Source: Euptelea pleiosperma (lineage: Eukaryota; Streptophyta; Magnoliopsida; Ranunculales; Eupteleaceae). From it: DNA of 64,000 bases. The notes under the pieces were generated by a model. That model saw nothing but the letters and a program-made list of their open reading frames with translations. It did not search any database and was not told the origin of the DNA. How positions within the stretch are numbered: the stretch's first letter is position 1; each line of letters opens with the position of its first letter. Shown here piece by piece: positions 46,030-56,783 of this stretch. A program made the position numbers and the translations under genes. The stretch covers positions 14,869,464 through 14,933,463 of the forward strand of contig CM068548.1 of assembly GCA_035048495.1 (NCBI GenBank). Reading direction: 5' to 3'.

Positions 46030-49000
46030 ATGGCGTCGATGCAGCTCTTCTCAGCTTTGTCTCTTCTCTTTCTCTGTTTTCTCTGCATTAAAGCTTCGGT
46101 TCACGACTACGCTGGCGAGAAATTCGTCAGCAAGGGAAACGCTTTCGTCGTCCATGGTGGGAGCGAAGGGCTTTACTCTTCTATTCCGAATCAGTACGAG
46201 AGTTTGAGCTCGGAAAATGGAGATTCTTATATACGGTAAATTCGATCTACAGTTCTCTGATTTGCTTCTCATAATTTTGTAGTTTTAGATTTCGTTGATG
46301 TAATTAGTGGGTGGATATTTGGCAATTTGTGTGGGTGATTTGCTTTGTCGTTATTTTTATTGGGAAATTAGGGCTTTGGTTGGTGAATTTCTTCTTCTTG
46401 TTTTTTCCTGTGAATTTTAGTATTCTTTTAGTCGTAATATGTGGAGATCTGATACAGCATGTGGTGAGAATTACTGGATCTAAGTTTAAGAAGCAGTTGA
46501 CGGAGAATTGTTCTTCTTCTTCGCTAAAAATGTTTTTTTTTTCAAAAATTGCTTCGTTTTGGTTACAGTTATCTTAAGGTTTAGTATAATTTGGGAGGGT
46601 TCTTCTGACAATCTACAGAAATAATTTTCTCGAAAGCCAGATACAAATGTGTGTAGACAACAAATTTATATTGGTGTAAGTAAAGCGGATAAAAGGGCAA
46701 AAAACAAAACAAAAATTATTGTATTCTTTTGAATTCAGTTGGAACTTGGAACCCAAAGTGGAAAGACATTGATTGGAAAATGCAAATGTGCACCATGTAC
46801 CTGATGGGTCATGGTCATATTTAAGGAAGGTGTTGGTTTAGTATGTGGGGATTGATTAGCTTCCGACGTGAGAGTTCATTTAGGCCTACTGAACCTTTTA
46901 CATTCTTAGAGGGCAATTGTTCTAACCAATAAAGGTCGGAGTTTAATTAATTCATGCATTTAACGGATGTTCATTCTGGAGTGTAAATGTATTTTCCAAA
47001 ACACTGAAGGGTGCTATCACTGCATCTGGGGCACCCCTGCAACTATCTTGCCTCCACAGCAAGATACTTATTCGATCTAATAGAATGATTTTGCTGTTTT
47101 CAGAATAATACTAATCCAACCCATTTCATGAATAAAAATGTGACGTGTTATACTATAAACCCAAATAAGGGAAATGATTCATAAGTTTATCGTGTCATCC
47201 CAACTAATTTGTTCAAAGATCTTGAAGTGACTACTTCTATGGAGAAGTATGGCCATTACCTGACCTTTTTTTTTTTCCATTTATGTGAAACCAGTTTTGA
47301 AAAGATTACATTTCGGAGGCCAAAGGAAGCCATTCAGTCCAGCTCTGGGTTAATTCAAGCTATTATTTTTGAGGTGGAAGATCGAGAAATGATTGGTGGT
47401 TCAGCCTATGGGGGCCAAAGAGCTGTTTGCTGCACACCTGATCTTGCAAAACTAGGTGTTTGTACTCAAGGAGAAGTCATCTACCGTCAATCTACCAAGC
47501 ATCCTAACTGGCCTCAAGTGTTTGGTGTCTCCTTCAATGAAGATAGTCTTGTTGTGACTTTGCAGCCGAAATCCATACAGATAACAGAAACTGGGATGTA
47601 TAACCTGTACTTCATTCATTGTGATCCAAACCTTAAGGGGCTAGTTATAGAGGGGAAGACTATATGGAAAAACCCTACTGGATATCTCCCTGGAAGGATG
47701 GCCCCGCTGAAGAACTTCTATGGGTTCATGTCTCTTGCTTTTGTGATACTTGGAATATTTTGGTTCTCTCAGTATGCTAGGTTTTGGAGAGAAGTTCTAC
47801 AACTGCAGAATTGCATAACCCTAGTGATTGCATTGGGTATGTTTGAAATGACATTATGGTACTTTGAGTACGCTGAATTCAATAAGACCGGAATCAGACC
47901 AACTGGGATTACTATATGGGCGGTCACATTTGGTACTGTTAAACGGACCATTGCACGTGTGATCATTCTGATGGTTTCTATGGGATACGGTGTTGTGCGG
48001 CCCACTCTAGGCGGTCTGACATCAAAGGTGATTATGCTAGGAGGAACCTTTTTCTTGGCATCCGAAGTGCTGGAACTGGTAGAGAATGTTGGTGCCATTA
48101 ATGATTTTTCTGGGAAGGCAAGACTGTTTTTGGTTCTTCCAGTGGCAATCTTGGATGCTTTCTTCATTCTTTGGATATTTACTTCCCTCTCCACCACTCT
48201 CAATAAGCTTCAGGTACTCAGGTGCTTTAATAAGTATAATTACTTCCTCTGGGTAATCTACTCCTAGAACACTCTGTGACAAGCATCAAAGTTTGCTTTG
48301 TTGCTTTTCTAGTAGGAAAGATATTCTACTTGTAAGTAGTAAACATAGAGGTGGTTTTTTTTTATATCATGCAGCATACTATAAAACCTCATGCTTTGTA
48401 GATCGTTTGGCATCTATGCAGTGGACATAGGGGGTTGTGTTGTGTTGACTATTCAATCAAATTGCTTGGTCACCTCTTGGCCAACCTAATTGAAAGGCAG
48501 CCACATCTGATGATCTCAAGTAATTGTCCAATAAATGGGCCTCTCTCTGGGCTGTCCAGCATTACAGAAAGAAGTCCATTTAGTTTGGATCATCTGATTG
48601 GGCCTTAACTACATATTAGAAAGTATCTCATTTGTGGGGTCTATCAATTGAAAGCTCAAATCCCCTTTCCATGTGATATGTCAGTAAGCATGGAATATCA
48701 TGCTCTGCCGCATTATATTTGCTTTTATGTTTTACTTATTGTAATATGGAACTTAGTACACCCAAAATTTAGGAAGGAATACATTCAACATTTGCTTATA
48801 TGTTCTAATTTGGTTTACAGGCAAGACGGATGATGGCCAAGTTAGAGATTTATAGGAAATTCACAAACGCACTGGCTGTTGCTGTTATTGTATCCGTGGG
48901 TTGGATCTGTTATGAGGTACTATTCATTCAGTGCACATTACTGTGGAATATATCAGCTAGTACAGTAAATGTTGCATGTTCTTTTTCTTTCTCTCCTGAT

Positions 49001-50619
49001 AATTAACCAGAAACTTTAATAAGAAAGAAGAGGTATATATAGACATATATCACTGTATTGGAGATTCAAGCAGTTGATTTACTTGGCATCCATGTGGCGC
49101 ACATTCAGTGTCCATATATGTGCTTCTCAATGTTGCATTGATATGGGTACATGTATTCGAGTCTGACATAGGTTTGGAGTGTCGGATTGGACGAACCCTA
49201 GAAACTAACATTCGTGGACTCGGCAGCATATTTTAAATAAGTGTAAAAGTAAGTAATGATTATTATATAATTAGAAGGATAATAATGGAATGGGATATTG
49301 AAATAATGGATATCATATGCTTTGTATCATATACCTACAGACAATAGACTACATGTATATGTAATGCTATATTTGCTGCATAGACAATGTCAACTGGAAA
49401 AGGTATAACTCATTAGGTATGATATTATTTACATCTCTACTTTATAAAAAAATAATATTTATCTTTGTCATATGATTTAATTTGTAATCGTTATGTATTA
49501 TATGCTTAACATGAACTAAAGTACTTTAAACATATATCTCTCGACGTATAAAATAACCTATATGGACGTGTCGGTGTGTTTGACACTTAATATCTGTGTC
49601 GGACACCAGTGCACACACTGTGACCGTGTCTTTGTTATATAGTTAGATACAAGAGAGGGATAGATTAAGATTCTGTTCTGAAGGACATGATAGCCTGTCC
49701 CGCATGGCAACTTTTTTGGTGCGAAAGCTGGTATTGAACCAGAAACCTTGTTTTCAAATAGGTCCTCTCTTTTTCTTTTACATTTTCTTTGTTCTTTTTA
49801 GTGGAAATTATCTCAAACAAATGTCATTAATTTGTATATTCTCATGCAGCTTTATTTCAAGTCAAGCGATGTGTACAATGAGCGGTGGCAGAGTGCGTGG
49901 ATCATCACTGCCTTCTGGCAAGTCTTATCCTTCTCTGTTCTGTGTGTCATCTGTGCTCTTTGGGCTCCCTCTCAGAACTCTATGCGGTAAAAGCCCTTAC
50001 TCCGAATCTCAGAAGCTAACCTCTTCGCTGCCTTTTCTCAATTTTTTTTCCAGTTCTTTCCAAAATTTATCCTGGTTTACATGCTCAAGGACTGGCCAGG
50101 TACTTTCTCAATTATGGGAAGCTGTGGAGACCACAAGTGGTACACAGGATCAGGACCAACTATTTGATGGGTCCTACATAGGAGATGTCCTAGATAAAAA
50201 ATCTGTCAGATCTTCAATGACTAACCGTCCAAATCTATTCCATCGTATTGCACATTTACAACCATTGGTTAAGGCTTATTTTGACCCAGGAGATCTTCAT
50301 AGGTGGGGTCCATTGTCAATGGTGGACTGGTATCCCCCTTTATTTGCACCACATATCAGTTTATTGCGCCCAACACGCACGTACAATGGTGTGGCATTTG
50401 TGTTTTGAGCTGGATTCTTACCGGTGTGTATATGCATTTGACAGATACGCCTACTCTGACGATGCAAGTGAAGAGTTCGACAAGGAGGATACTCTGACAC
50501 TGATAAAGCCATCCCAGGTGCCTTCAAACGATATTCGCAGCTCACAGGAATCCAGACCGGTGCATAGCAGTGGTGACGGGTTCTTGAATGGGGATCCTGA
50601 AGAAGACAAGACTGAGTAG
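46030..50619 (+). CDS. GPR107/lung-seven-transmembrane-type membrane protein
   Basis: Five exons in phase: 46030-46235, 47295-48213, 48821-48916, 49850-49986, 50445-50619 (1533 nt, 510 aa). Residues 1-22 form a signal peptide (LFSALSLLFLCFLCIKASV). A lumenal N-terminal domain with conserved cysteines (CCTPDLAKLGVC, FIHCDPNLKG) precedes seven hydrophobic segments: FYGFMSLAFVILGIFWF near residue 210, then five more across exons 2 and 3, and the last in exon 4 (FWQVLSFSVLCVICALW). The cytosolic tail is acidic (SDDASEEFDKEDTLTLIKP). Human GPR107/108 relatives reside in the Golgi and endosomal system; plant members are called candidate GPCRs, but G-protein coupling is unproven. By recall the closest Arabidopsis gene is At1g72480, two loci from the ITIH-like gene there. 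No defects were seen. Confidence 0.92.
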
Positions 50620-51947
50620 GGGTGTCCTGCATCACGGCACCCAGTGCTGTTGGATTCACTGAGCATTAGGATCTTTAAGATCCTCGTTAAGGATTCTTCA
50701 ACTGCTCCTTGATTGCTGCACTCATGTGTTTAGGTTGCCCGAGGAGAATCAAATCTTGGCAGGGAAAGTTGCATTTGGAGAAGATGATAGGAAGGATTCT
50801 TTTCTTATTTTAGTTTATTTTTATGTTCTTTCTGGGTTTTGTAATGTTTACTAACAGCTGTAACAAGGGAGAGACAGAGCATCAGATGGGTGTTTTTGCA
50901 ATATATGTATGATTATTATATGGTTTGTTCATTTCCCAGGCCCCTATCGTTGTGGCATGCCTTCAACAACACATCAATCATTGACTGTTGAATTCATTCT
51001 TGAACATTTGCATCAATCATAACTGGTCTGTTGGACTAAAGATCCACCTGATCGCCTATCTAAAAAGACAAGTTCAGCGTGATCAAATAATGTAAAAAAC
51101 TTTTCAAGCCCATTGATTTGAACTTCACAATCTGGTAAGTACCAAACTTGGGGAAAGCCTAGACCCGTGCTTCTTACAACACTGCAGTACCCAGCCGTTT
51201 TTCAAGCCCATTGCTCTAATCCAATGGATAGAAATTATCCCATGAAAAGAATGCTGGAATCCAATGGCTAGAGAGCGCTAATCAAGTTGATTTGGCTTGT
51301 AGGTCAATAAAGGGGGGGTGGGGGGGTGGCCAATCATTCATGGACCACTTGGCACGTTTCCAAGCGCAGCAAAACGCTGCAAGGAGAGCGGACTGCGGCA
51401 AAAAAAATGTTTTGTGGCAGCTAAAACTGTCCGGTCAGAATTCTATCTTATATGGGCTTTGTTGATTTGTTCAGGGGATCAATAAGTTATACAAACCTTA
51501 GGTCACACCAAAACATGATGAGACGATGTACATGCAGAATACATTCTCTTCGATCTCAACCTTCCAACCAATTAGCTACCCAAAAATGATCTGTTCTTGG
51601 CCCAAAACATGCACCAATCAGACAACCTTCATTTCCTGAGCTCTCAACTAGAGACTTTAAGGGCTTGAAGGTAGCCAAAAAAATTCAACTCAACCTCGTC
51701 AAATTTTACCAAACCCATGATTTTCATCTATTGCATGTAGCCTTGTACCTTCAAAAAATTCATGTTATTACAATGGGCAATGAGATACTATGAGCATAAG
51801 ATACTATCTACATGAATCAAAGCATTTTTCCAGTTTCCCACCCTCGGTAGAAGCATGCAAGGGAGCAAACCAACGAAAAGTTTAGACAAGATATTTCATG
51901 AACCAAAATAACTATGAACTGCAAGACCGAGCAGGAGCAGGAACAGC
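50620..51947. other. Convergent intergenic region between the 7TM gene and COQ9
   Basis: Both 3' UTRs point into this 1.3-kb gap. It contains a diverged fold-back MITE fragment (about 51180-51360, with atccaatggctagaga and a G-rich run near 51312). No separate gene was recognised. Confidence 0.6.
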
Positions 51948-54900
51948 TCATCCCTTAGATACTCTCCTCATGAATCCCTGCAATGAGCTCCCTATCCCTT
52001 CACCAACAGCTTCTGCCAAATACTTTGCCTGCAAAAAAATATACCGTTGTCATGGAGGGACATCAAAACCTATAGACAACTCCAACATTCAAAACATTCA
52101 TAAGATGGAGAACAAGAAAAAGGAACAAACAATTAGCAGCAAGTTCACAATAGATTACCTCTTGAAGAGTCTTCTTGAGATCAAACGCGTCTTTGACTCG
52201 ATGGTCCAAGAATGCCCATGTATCACGAAAATCTATCATGAATTTTGATGTCAGTCGAAAATATACATAACATGAGGTTGTAACTCAACGTTGATGGTAG
52301 GGCCCTTACCCTCTGCTTATCCAGAATCAGAGGTTGTGCCCACCAATTGGATTGTCAAGTCAATGAACCACTTTTCAAGCCAAAAAATTGCACATACCTG
52401 ACAATCTTAACCATCGAATGAAACCTTTCGTTGGACAGTCTAGTAATGTGTAATTGTCCACAGAAAATTCCAATCAAAGGATGATTTTAATTATCAGATA
52501 TTGGGATCCAAGAAGTGGCACATTGACTGAAAGAATCCTCAGTCGAGAGGCAATGGCCCACCACCAATGGTTTGGAGTCACCCCCGGGTATGTTTCCGCC
52601 ATACCAAACCAGATAAAATCTCAATCTTTGAATATTAAGCAGCGTGAAGCAAACACAGATTCCAATCACATGGAAAAAGATAAGAATGGACCTGGTGAAT
52701 TATCAGTCAGCATGTAAACCTCGGCCGCCGAATATATTCCTCCAAGGGCAGTGCGTTTCAAATACCAATCGATATCGGAGGCCTGATCACCAGAAGCATG
52801 CCAGATTTCATCAACCAACATAGCCCGCTGTTTAAAACTCGTCGGAATATTCATTGGTTGGGCCTGTCAACAAATGTACACAAAGTGATAGTAAGACATA
52901 TTTGGGTGTTTCGGCTCAGACCCTAGAGACGAGAACATTTACTGAGTGTCACACCTGGATGCTAAGTGCTTGAGCCCACTTTGATATGTAAGGTGCCTGC
53001 ATTTCTAGGCGAATCTGGACAAGCTTTGCGATGCGGTCACTGAGTATCAGGTTTCTCAATTCCTCTCCTGAGTCAATTCTATCAATCAGCCTTTGTAGGC
53101 AATCATCCATGAAAAACTGAATACAAGGAAATACAAGATCCCGTCATCAAACTTGGAATCTAGGCCAGACATACAAAGAACACGACTTGCAGAACCTGAC
53201 TGTAACAGGAAGCACTTGTTAATTTAAGTAAAAATCAAAGGTATCTGCGAAGGAGACCATAAAGAGAGACCTTACGGTAGTAGACACGCCATTTGATACG
53301 TCACACCCAGTAAAATCCCAATATCAATCAACGAAACGAAAAACATCAATAAGAATAAAAAGATACACTAGAAGTGAGAGCTAGATGACAATGCCCCAAG
53401 TCAGTAGCTTGATGTTTCTATTCCAATGTTAAGTAATAATAAAAATTCATTGCAATAAACTTCAAAACAGCGTAGATAACAAAGTTACGCATAAAATACA
53501 ACATACAGAAAGCGTTGATCCAACTCAGAGGTTGTGGGCACTCCCACTTTGGGAACTTACAAATGCTTCCAGGATGAACAATTCTACTGATAATAAACCC
53601 ACTTGCATTACCACCTACCTAATTTTTTTTTAAAATTGAAGTAATTTAGTGGGAAGAAACCTAGCTAACTAAGAACATAAACTCTAATCATACATGAAAA
53701 TATAGAAATCTCATCAACGATTGGTGCTGCTGGTTTCTAATTGCTTCCACTCACGACTTCTCTAGAACCCAATGATCTCAGTCGTCCTCTCCAGATTCCT
53801 TCCACAATGATCATAAAATCAAATGAGATCATTGACTCCTTACCAATATAAAATTATCCAGACCACATCACCAAGTTCGCTAAAACCCCAGTGAGTTCTG
53901 AACTGATTTAGCATAATTAAGTAGCCGAATTAGGCTACTTTTCTCTTAATTCCAAAAAAAAAAAGTAGCAAATTGCGACTGCAAACGAGGTAACTAAACA
54001 CACACTATGTTGTATCTCACAAATTTGAAGAATTAGGGCATTTTCCAACATGAATATTCAATAAATGCCCTAGTTCAAAGCATGTATCTCGACAAATTTA
54101 TCAATCAAACATAAGAAGGGGATTGGAGAAACAAAGACCATATTTATACCTCCACGAGTGCAGCTTCTTTCCTGGGAAAAGATCCCAGGAATTCTGAACT
54201 GCACATTACAAAGTTCGCTAAAACCCCAGTGAATTCTGAACTGATTTAACATAATTAAGTGGCCGAATTAGGCTACTTTTCTCTTAATTCCAAAAAAAAA
54301 AAAAGTAGCAAATTGCGACTGCAAACGAGGTAACTAAACAGACTATGTTGTATCTCACAAATTTGAAGAATTAGGGCATTTTCCAACATGAATATTCAAT
54401 AAATGCCCTAGTTCAAAGCATGTATCTCGACAAATTTATCAATCAAACATAAGAAGGGGATTGGAGAAACAAAGACCATATTTATACCTCCACGAGTGCT
54501 GCTTCTTTCCTGGGAAAAGATCCAACAATAGAAGGAGACACCCCAACCTCCCTCGCCCCTAAAAACATTGCCGCTTCACTCCATCCCAATCTAACCTGCA
54601 ACACAATACAATTCACCAATCTAAAACCCCAAATCGACACCATAATTACCACATTCCCTAAAACTGATTTATCAAACAAATTGGCCGCCAAATTGGGTTA
54701 TTTTACTCTTAATTCCACACAAAAATATGGCGATTTTTCGAATAGAATAGACCAAACCGAACATCAAAACAGGTCACTATGATTCTAAAAAACCCTAAGA
54801 AATCAAAACAATAACATGAAGAAGAGAAACAGATTGAATGAACCAACCACGTGACGAAGGGCCGCTTGAAGAACGCGAGCTTGCTCGTCTTGGTATTCGA

Positions 54901-55162
54901 CTCTTTGACGACGTTCTCCTTCTTTTGAGCTCTGGTTCTCATTGTGACGAGCTTCTTCTGCTGCTGTTGCAGAAGCTAGGGTTTCTGGTGCTGGTTGTTG
55001 ATGTTGTTGAGGAGAAGGGTTTTGGTGAGAGAATGGTTGAGGGTTGGAGTCTGTGGAGAAAAGAGAAGAGAAGGGGATGATGGGAGTGAGTGCCAAGCGG
55101 CGATGTACGTTATTACCGTAGGACGGGAGGAGGAGGAGACGTTTCACCACCGATCGGTACAT
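51948..55162 (-). CDS. COQ9: COQ9, ubiquinone (coenzyme Q) biosynthesis protein
   Basis: Six exons on the minus strand: 55162-54851, 54595-54488, 53116-52955, 52863-52692, 52232-52159, 52028-51948 (909 nt, 302 aa). The N-terminus (MYRSVVKRLLLLPSYGNNVH) is basic and Ser-rich, as for a mitochondrial presequence; a Q/P-rich linker follows. The COQ9 core begins LQAALRH/VRLGWSEAAMFLGARE and includes GVSPSIVGSFPRKEAALVE, MQAPYISKWAQALSIQ, DEIWHASGDQASDIDWYLKR and FLDHRVKDAFDL. COQ9 is a lipid-binding TetR-fold protein that works with COQ7 in ring hydroxylation on the inner mitochondrial membrane. A tandem duplication in intron 2 copied the end of exon 2 (see 53873-54523). A MITE lies ~120 bp before the start codon. 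It is convergent with the 7TM gene. By recall the Arabidopsis ortholog is At1g19140. Confidence 0.94.
53873..54523. repeat. Tandem duplication (338-bp period) in COQ9 intron 2, including an exon fragment
   Basis: Copy A (53873-54184) and copy B (54211-54523) are nearly identical, sharing aagttcgctaaaacccc, tccaaaaaaaaaa, gcaaattgcgactgcaaacg and ggcattttccaacatgaata. Copy B contains the true 3' end of exon 2 with its donor (54523-54488). Copy A carries the same ~35 nt with its donor (54184-54150) and one synonymous difference. Confidence 0.88.
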
Positions 55163-55283
55163 TTGTTTCTGTCAGCGAGAGACAGAGATAGTCTTCTTGT
55201 AAGTTTCTTGCTAAAAGGAAAGAGAAGATCTTCCTGGCTGTTTGTTTTGCTTCCACGTGTATTTGTATTAGCCAGGAAGACTT

Positions 55284-55668
55284 GAGTAAAACTTTCCTTT
55301 CGCTCACAGCCCACAATACGAGCTACGTGTCACACTCTTAGTGGATGCTGACTGTATGGATGTTTGACCAATCACTAGGTGGACAAACAAACCAAAAATA
55401 AATCTGATCAGTGATTTCTAAGCGTTGGATTGATGTTCTTTTTCATGGGTTGATTTTAACCGTAGGAATTTGAGCATTATTCAGTGTTATTTGGGTGCAA
55501 AGATCCAAAGGTTGTAAATTACTAATCAGGCTGAATTTTGGTTTGCAGGTCCACCGAGGAACTAGCCAAACATCCATACGGTCAGTGCCTTGCAAGAGTG
55601 AGCCACGTGGCTCGTATTGTGGGCTGCGATCGGCTTCGCTCACAGCCCGGTGTGAGCAAAGTTTACTT
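55284..55668. mobile_element. Mutator-like fold-back MITE in the COQ9 upstream region
   Basis: The 385-bp element begins GAGTAAAACTTTCC and ends GGTGTGAGCAAAGTTTACTT. The 9-mer ggaagactt flanks both sides exactly (55275-55283 and 55669-55677). The arms match the major family and the right arm has the perfect palindrome GCCACGTGGC (55602-55611), a G-box. The COQ9 start codon is at 55162, 122 bp away. Confidence 0.9.
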
Positions 55669-55719
55669 GGAAGACTTGGCTGGAATTCTCGTGCATGAGT
55701 AAAACTTGGCTGACCGGCA

Positions 55720-55805
55720 ACGGTCAATGACTGCCCACAATATCAGCCACGTGGCACATTTTTAGGGGACACTTACGGGGGCCAATCCCTAGGTGGACCA
55801 TTCAG
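55720..55805. repeat. Single fold-back MITE arm with G-box
   Basis: One left arm of the major family (gcccacaatatcagccacgt, ccaatccctaggtggacc) with GCCACGTGGC at 55746-55755. The rest of that copy is lost. Confidence 0.7.
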
Positions 55806-56783
55806 TTAGAATGGAGGTCATATATGTATATGCATATGTTATGGTACATATGTATGTATTTATGCATATATTATGGTACATATGTATGTATTTATGGATG
55901 GATAGATGATGGGCCCATCTTTGGATGGACTGCAGGTTGTGAATGTTATGTGGACTGGCTGCTGGAACTTGGGCCTCCACCAGCCATCTTCTTTGTTTAT
56001 ACAGTGTACTACGCCCACAAGAGGTTGTTCCTCGTGCTTGATGGGACGGACTCCAGCTTCCTCTCTTATGTTCTTTCAACTTTATCGCAATCTTGAGAGC
56101 TTGAACAGAAACTCAAGATCTTGCTCTATCTATTTTATATATCACTTTAAATTCGGATTGCGAATGTGTTTGTTTTAACGAAGTCTTCCCCATTATTTCC
56201 ACAACATTTCCATCATTTCTCTATAAAATGCAATTTTTTTTCCATACATTGCGTCGAAAATTCCCCAATTTTTTTCTCAGGGAAGTCGAAATATACCTCA
56301 GACATCAAAATTTAACACCTTGGCATGTGCTGAAATGTCAAGGAATTAAACTCCACCAATCCAATATTCCAGAAAAAATCTCTTACATGAATTTCGAAAA
56401 TAAGTACTCAAACACAACCAGAAAAAAAGGCTCTCTGTTTGGAGTGTAGGGAAAATGATCCGGCACTCGAGACGCCCTGGTGGTTCTTACCAGGTGTAGT
56501 GGACAAGAACTGGGTCAGGCAATACAAACCACCAGGTGTGGTTGGACACAAACCAGATTAGACAATACGAACCGAACAGTTACATACCTTTCAAAATGGC
56601 CAACCCATATGAGCAGAACAAGACCGATACGCACAGGACCAGGTACACGCAATACAGGCAACCAATACCCACATTTTAAATCATCACACAACCAGTCAAA
56701 ATGCCCCACAAAGAAAAAACTGCGAAAATGCCAAAAAGCCACAATGTGTACTAGGAAGATTTGGATTGCCACGTCGTATTGGA
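55806..56783. other. Intergenic between COQ9 and the HSD-reticulon gene
   Basis: 55817-55890 holds two ~32-bp tandem copies around atatgttatggtacatatgt. 56180-56340 is a gaaatttcc-rich repeat ending caaaatttaacaccttgg, resembling a hAT-type MITE end. The remaining sequence may include the HSD-reticulon 3' UTR near 56500-56783. No other gene was recognised. Confidence 0.45.

Noticed and set aside
49704..50408. 234-codon plus-strand frame
   Set aside because: It covers exon 4 of the 7TM gene in the wrong frame and runs into introns; the spliced frame gives the conserved protein.
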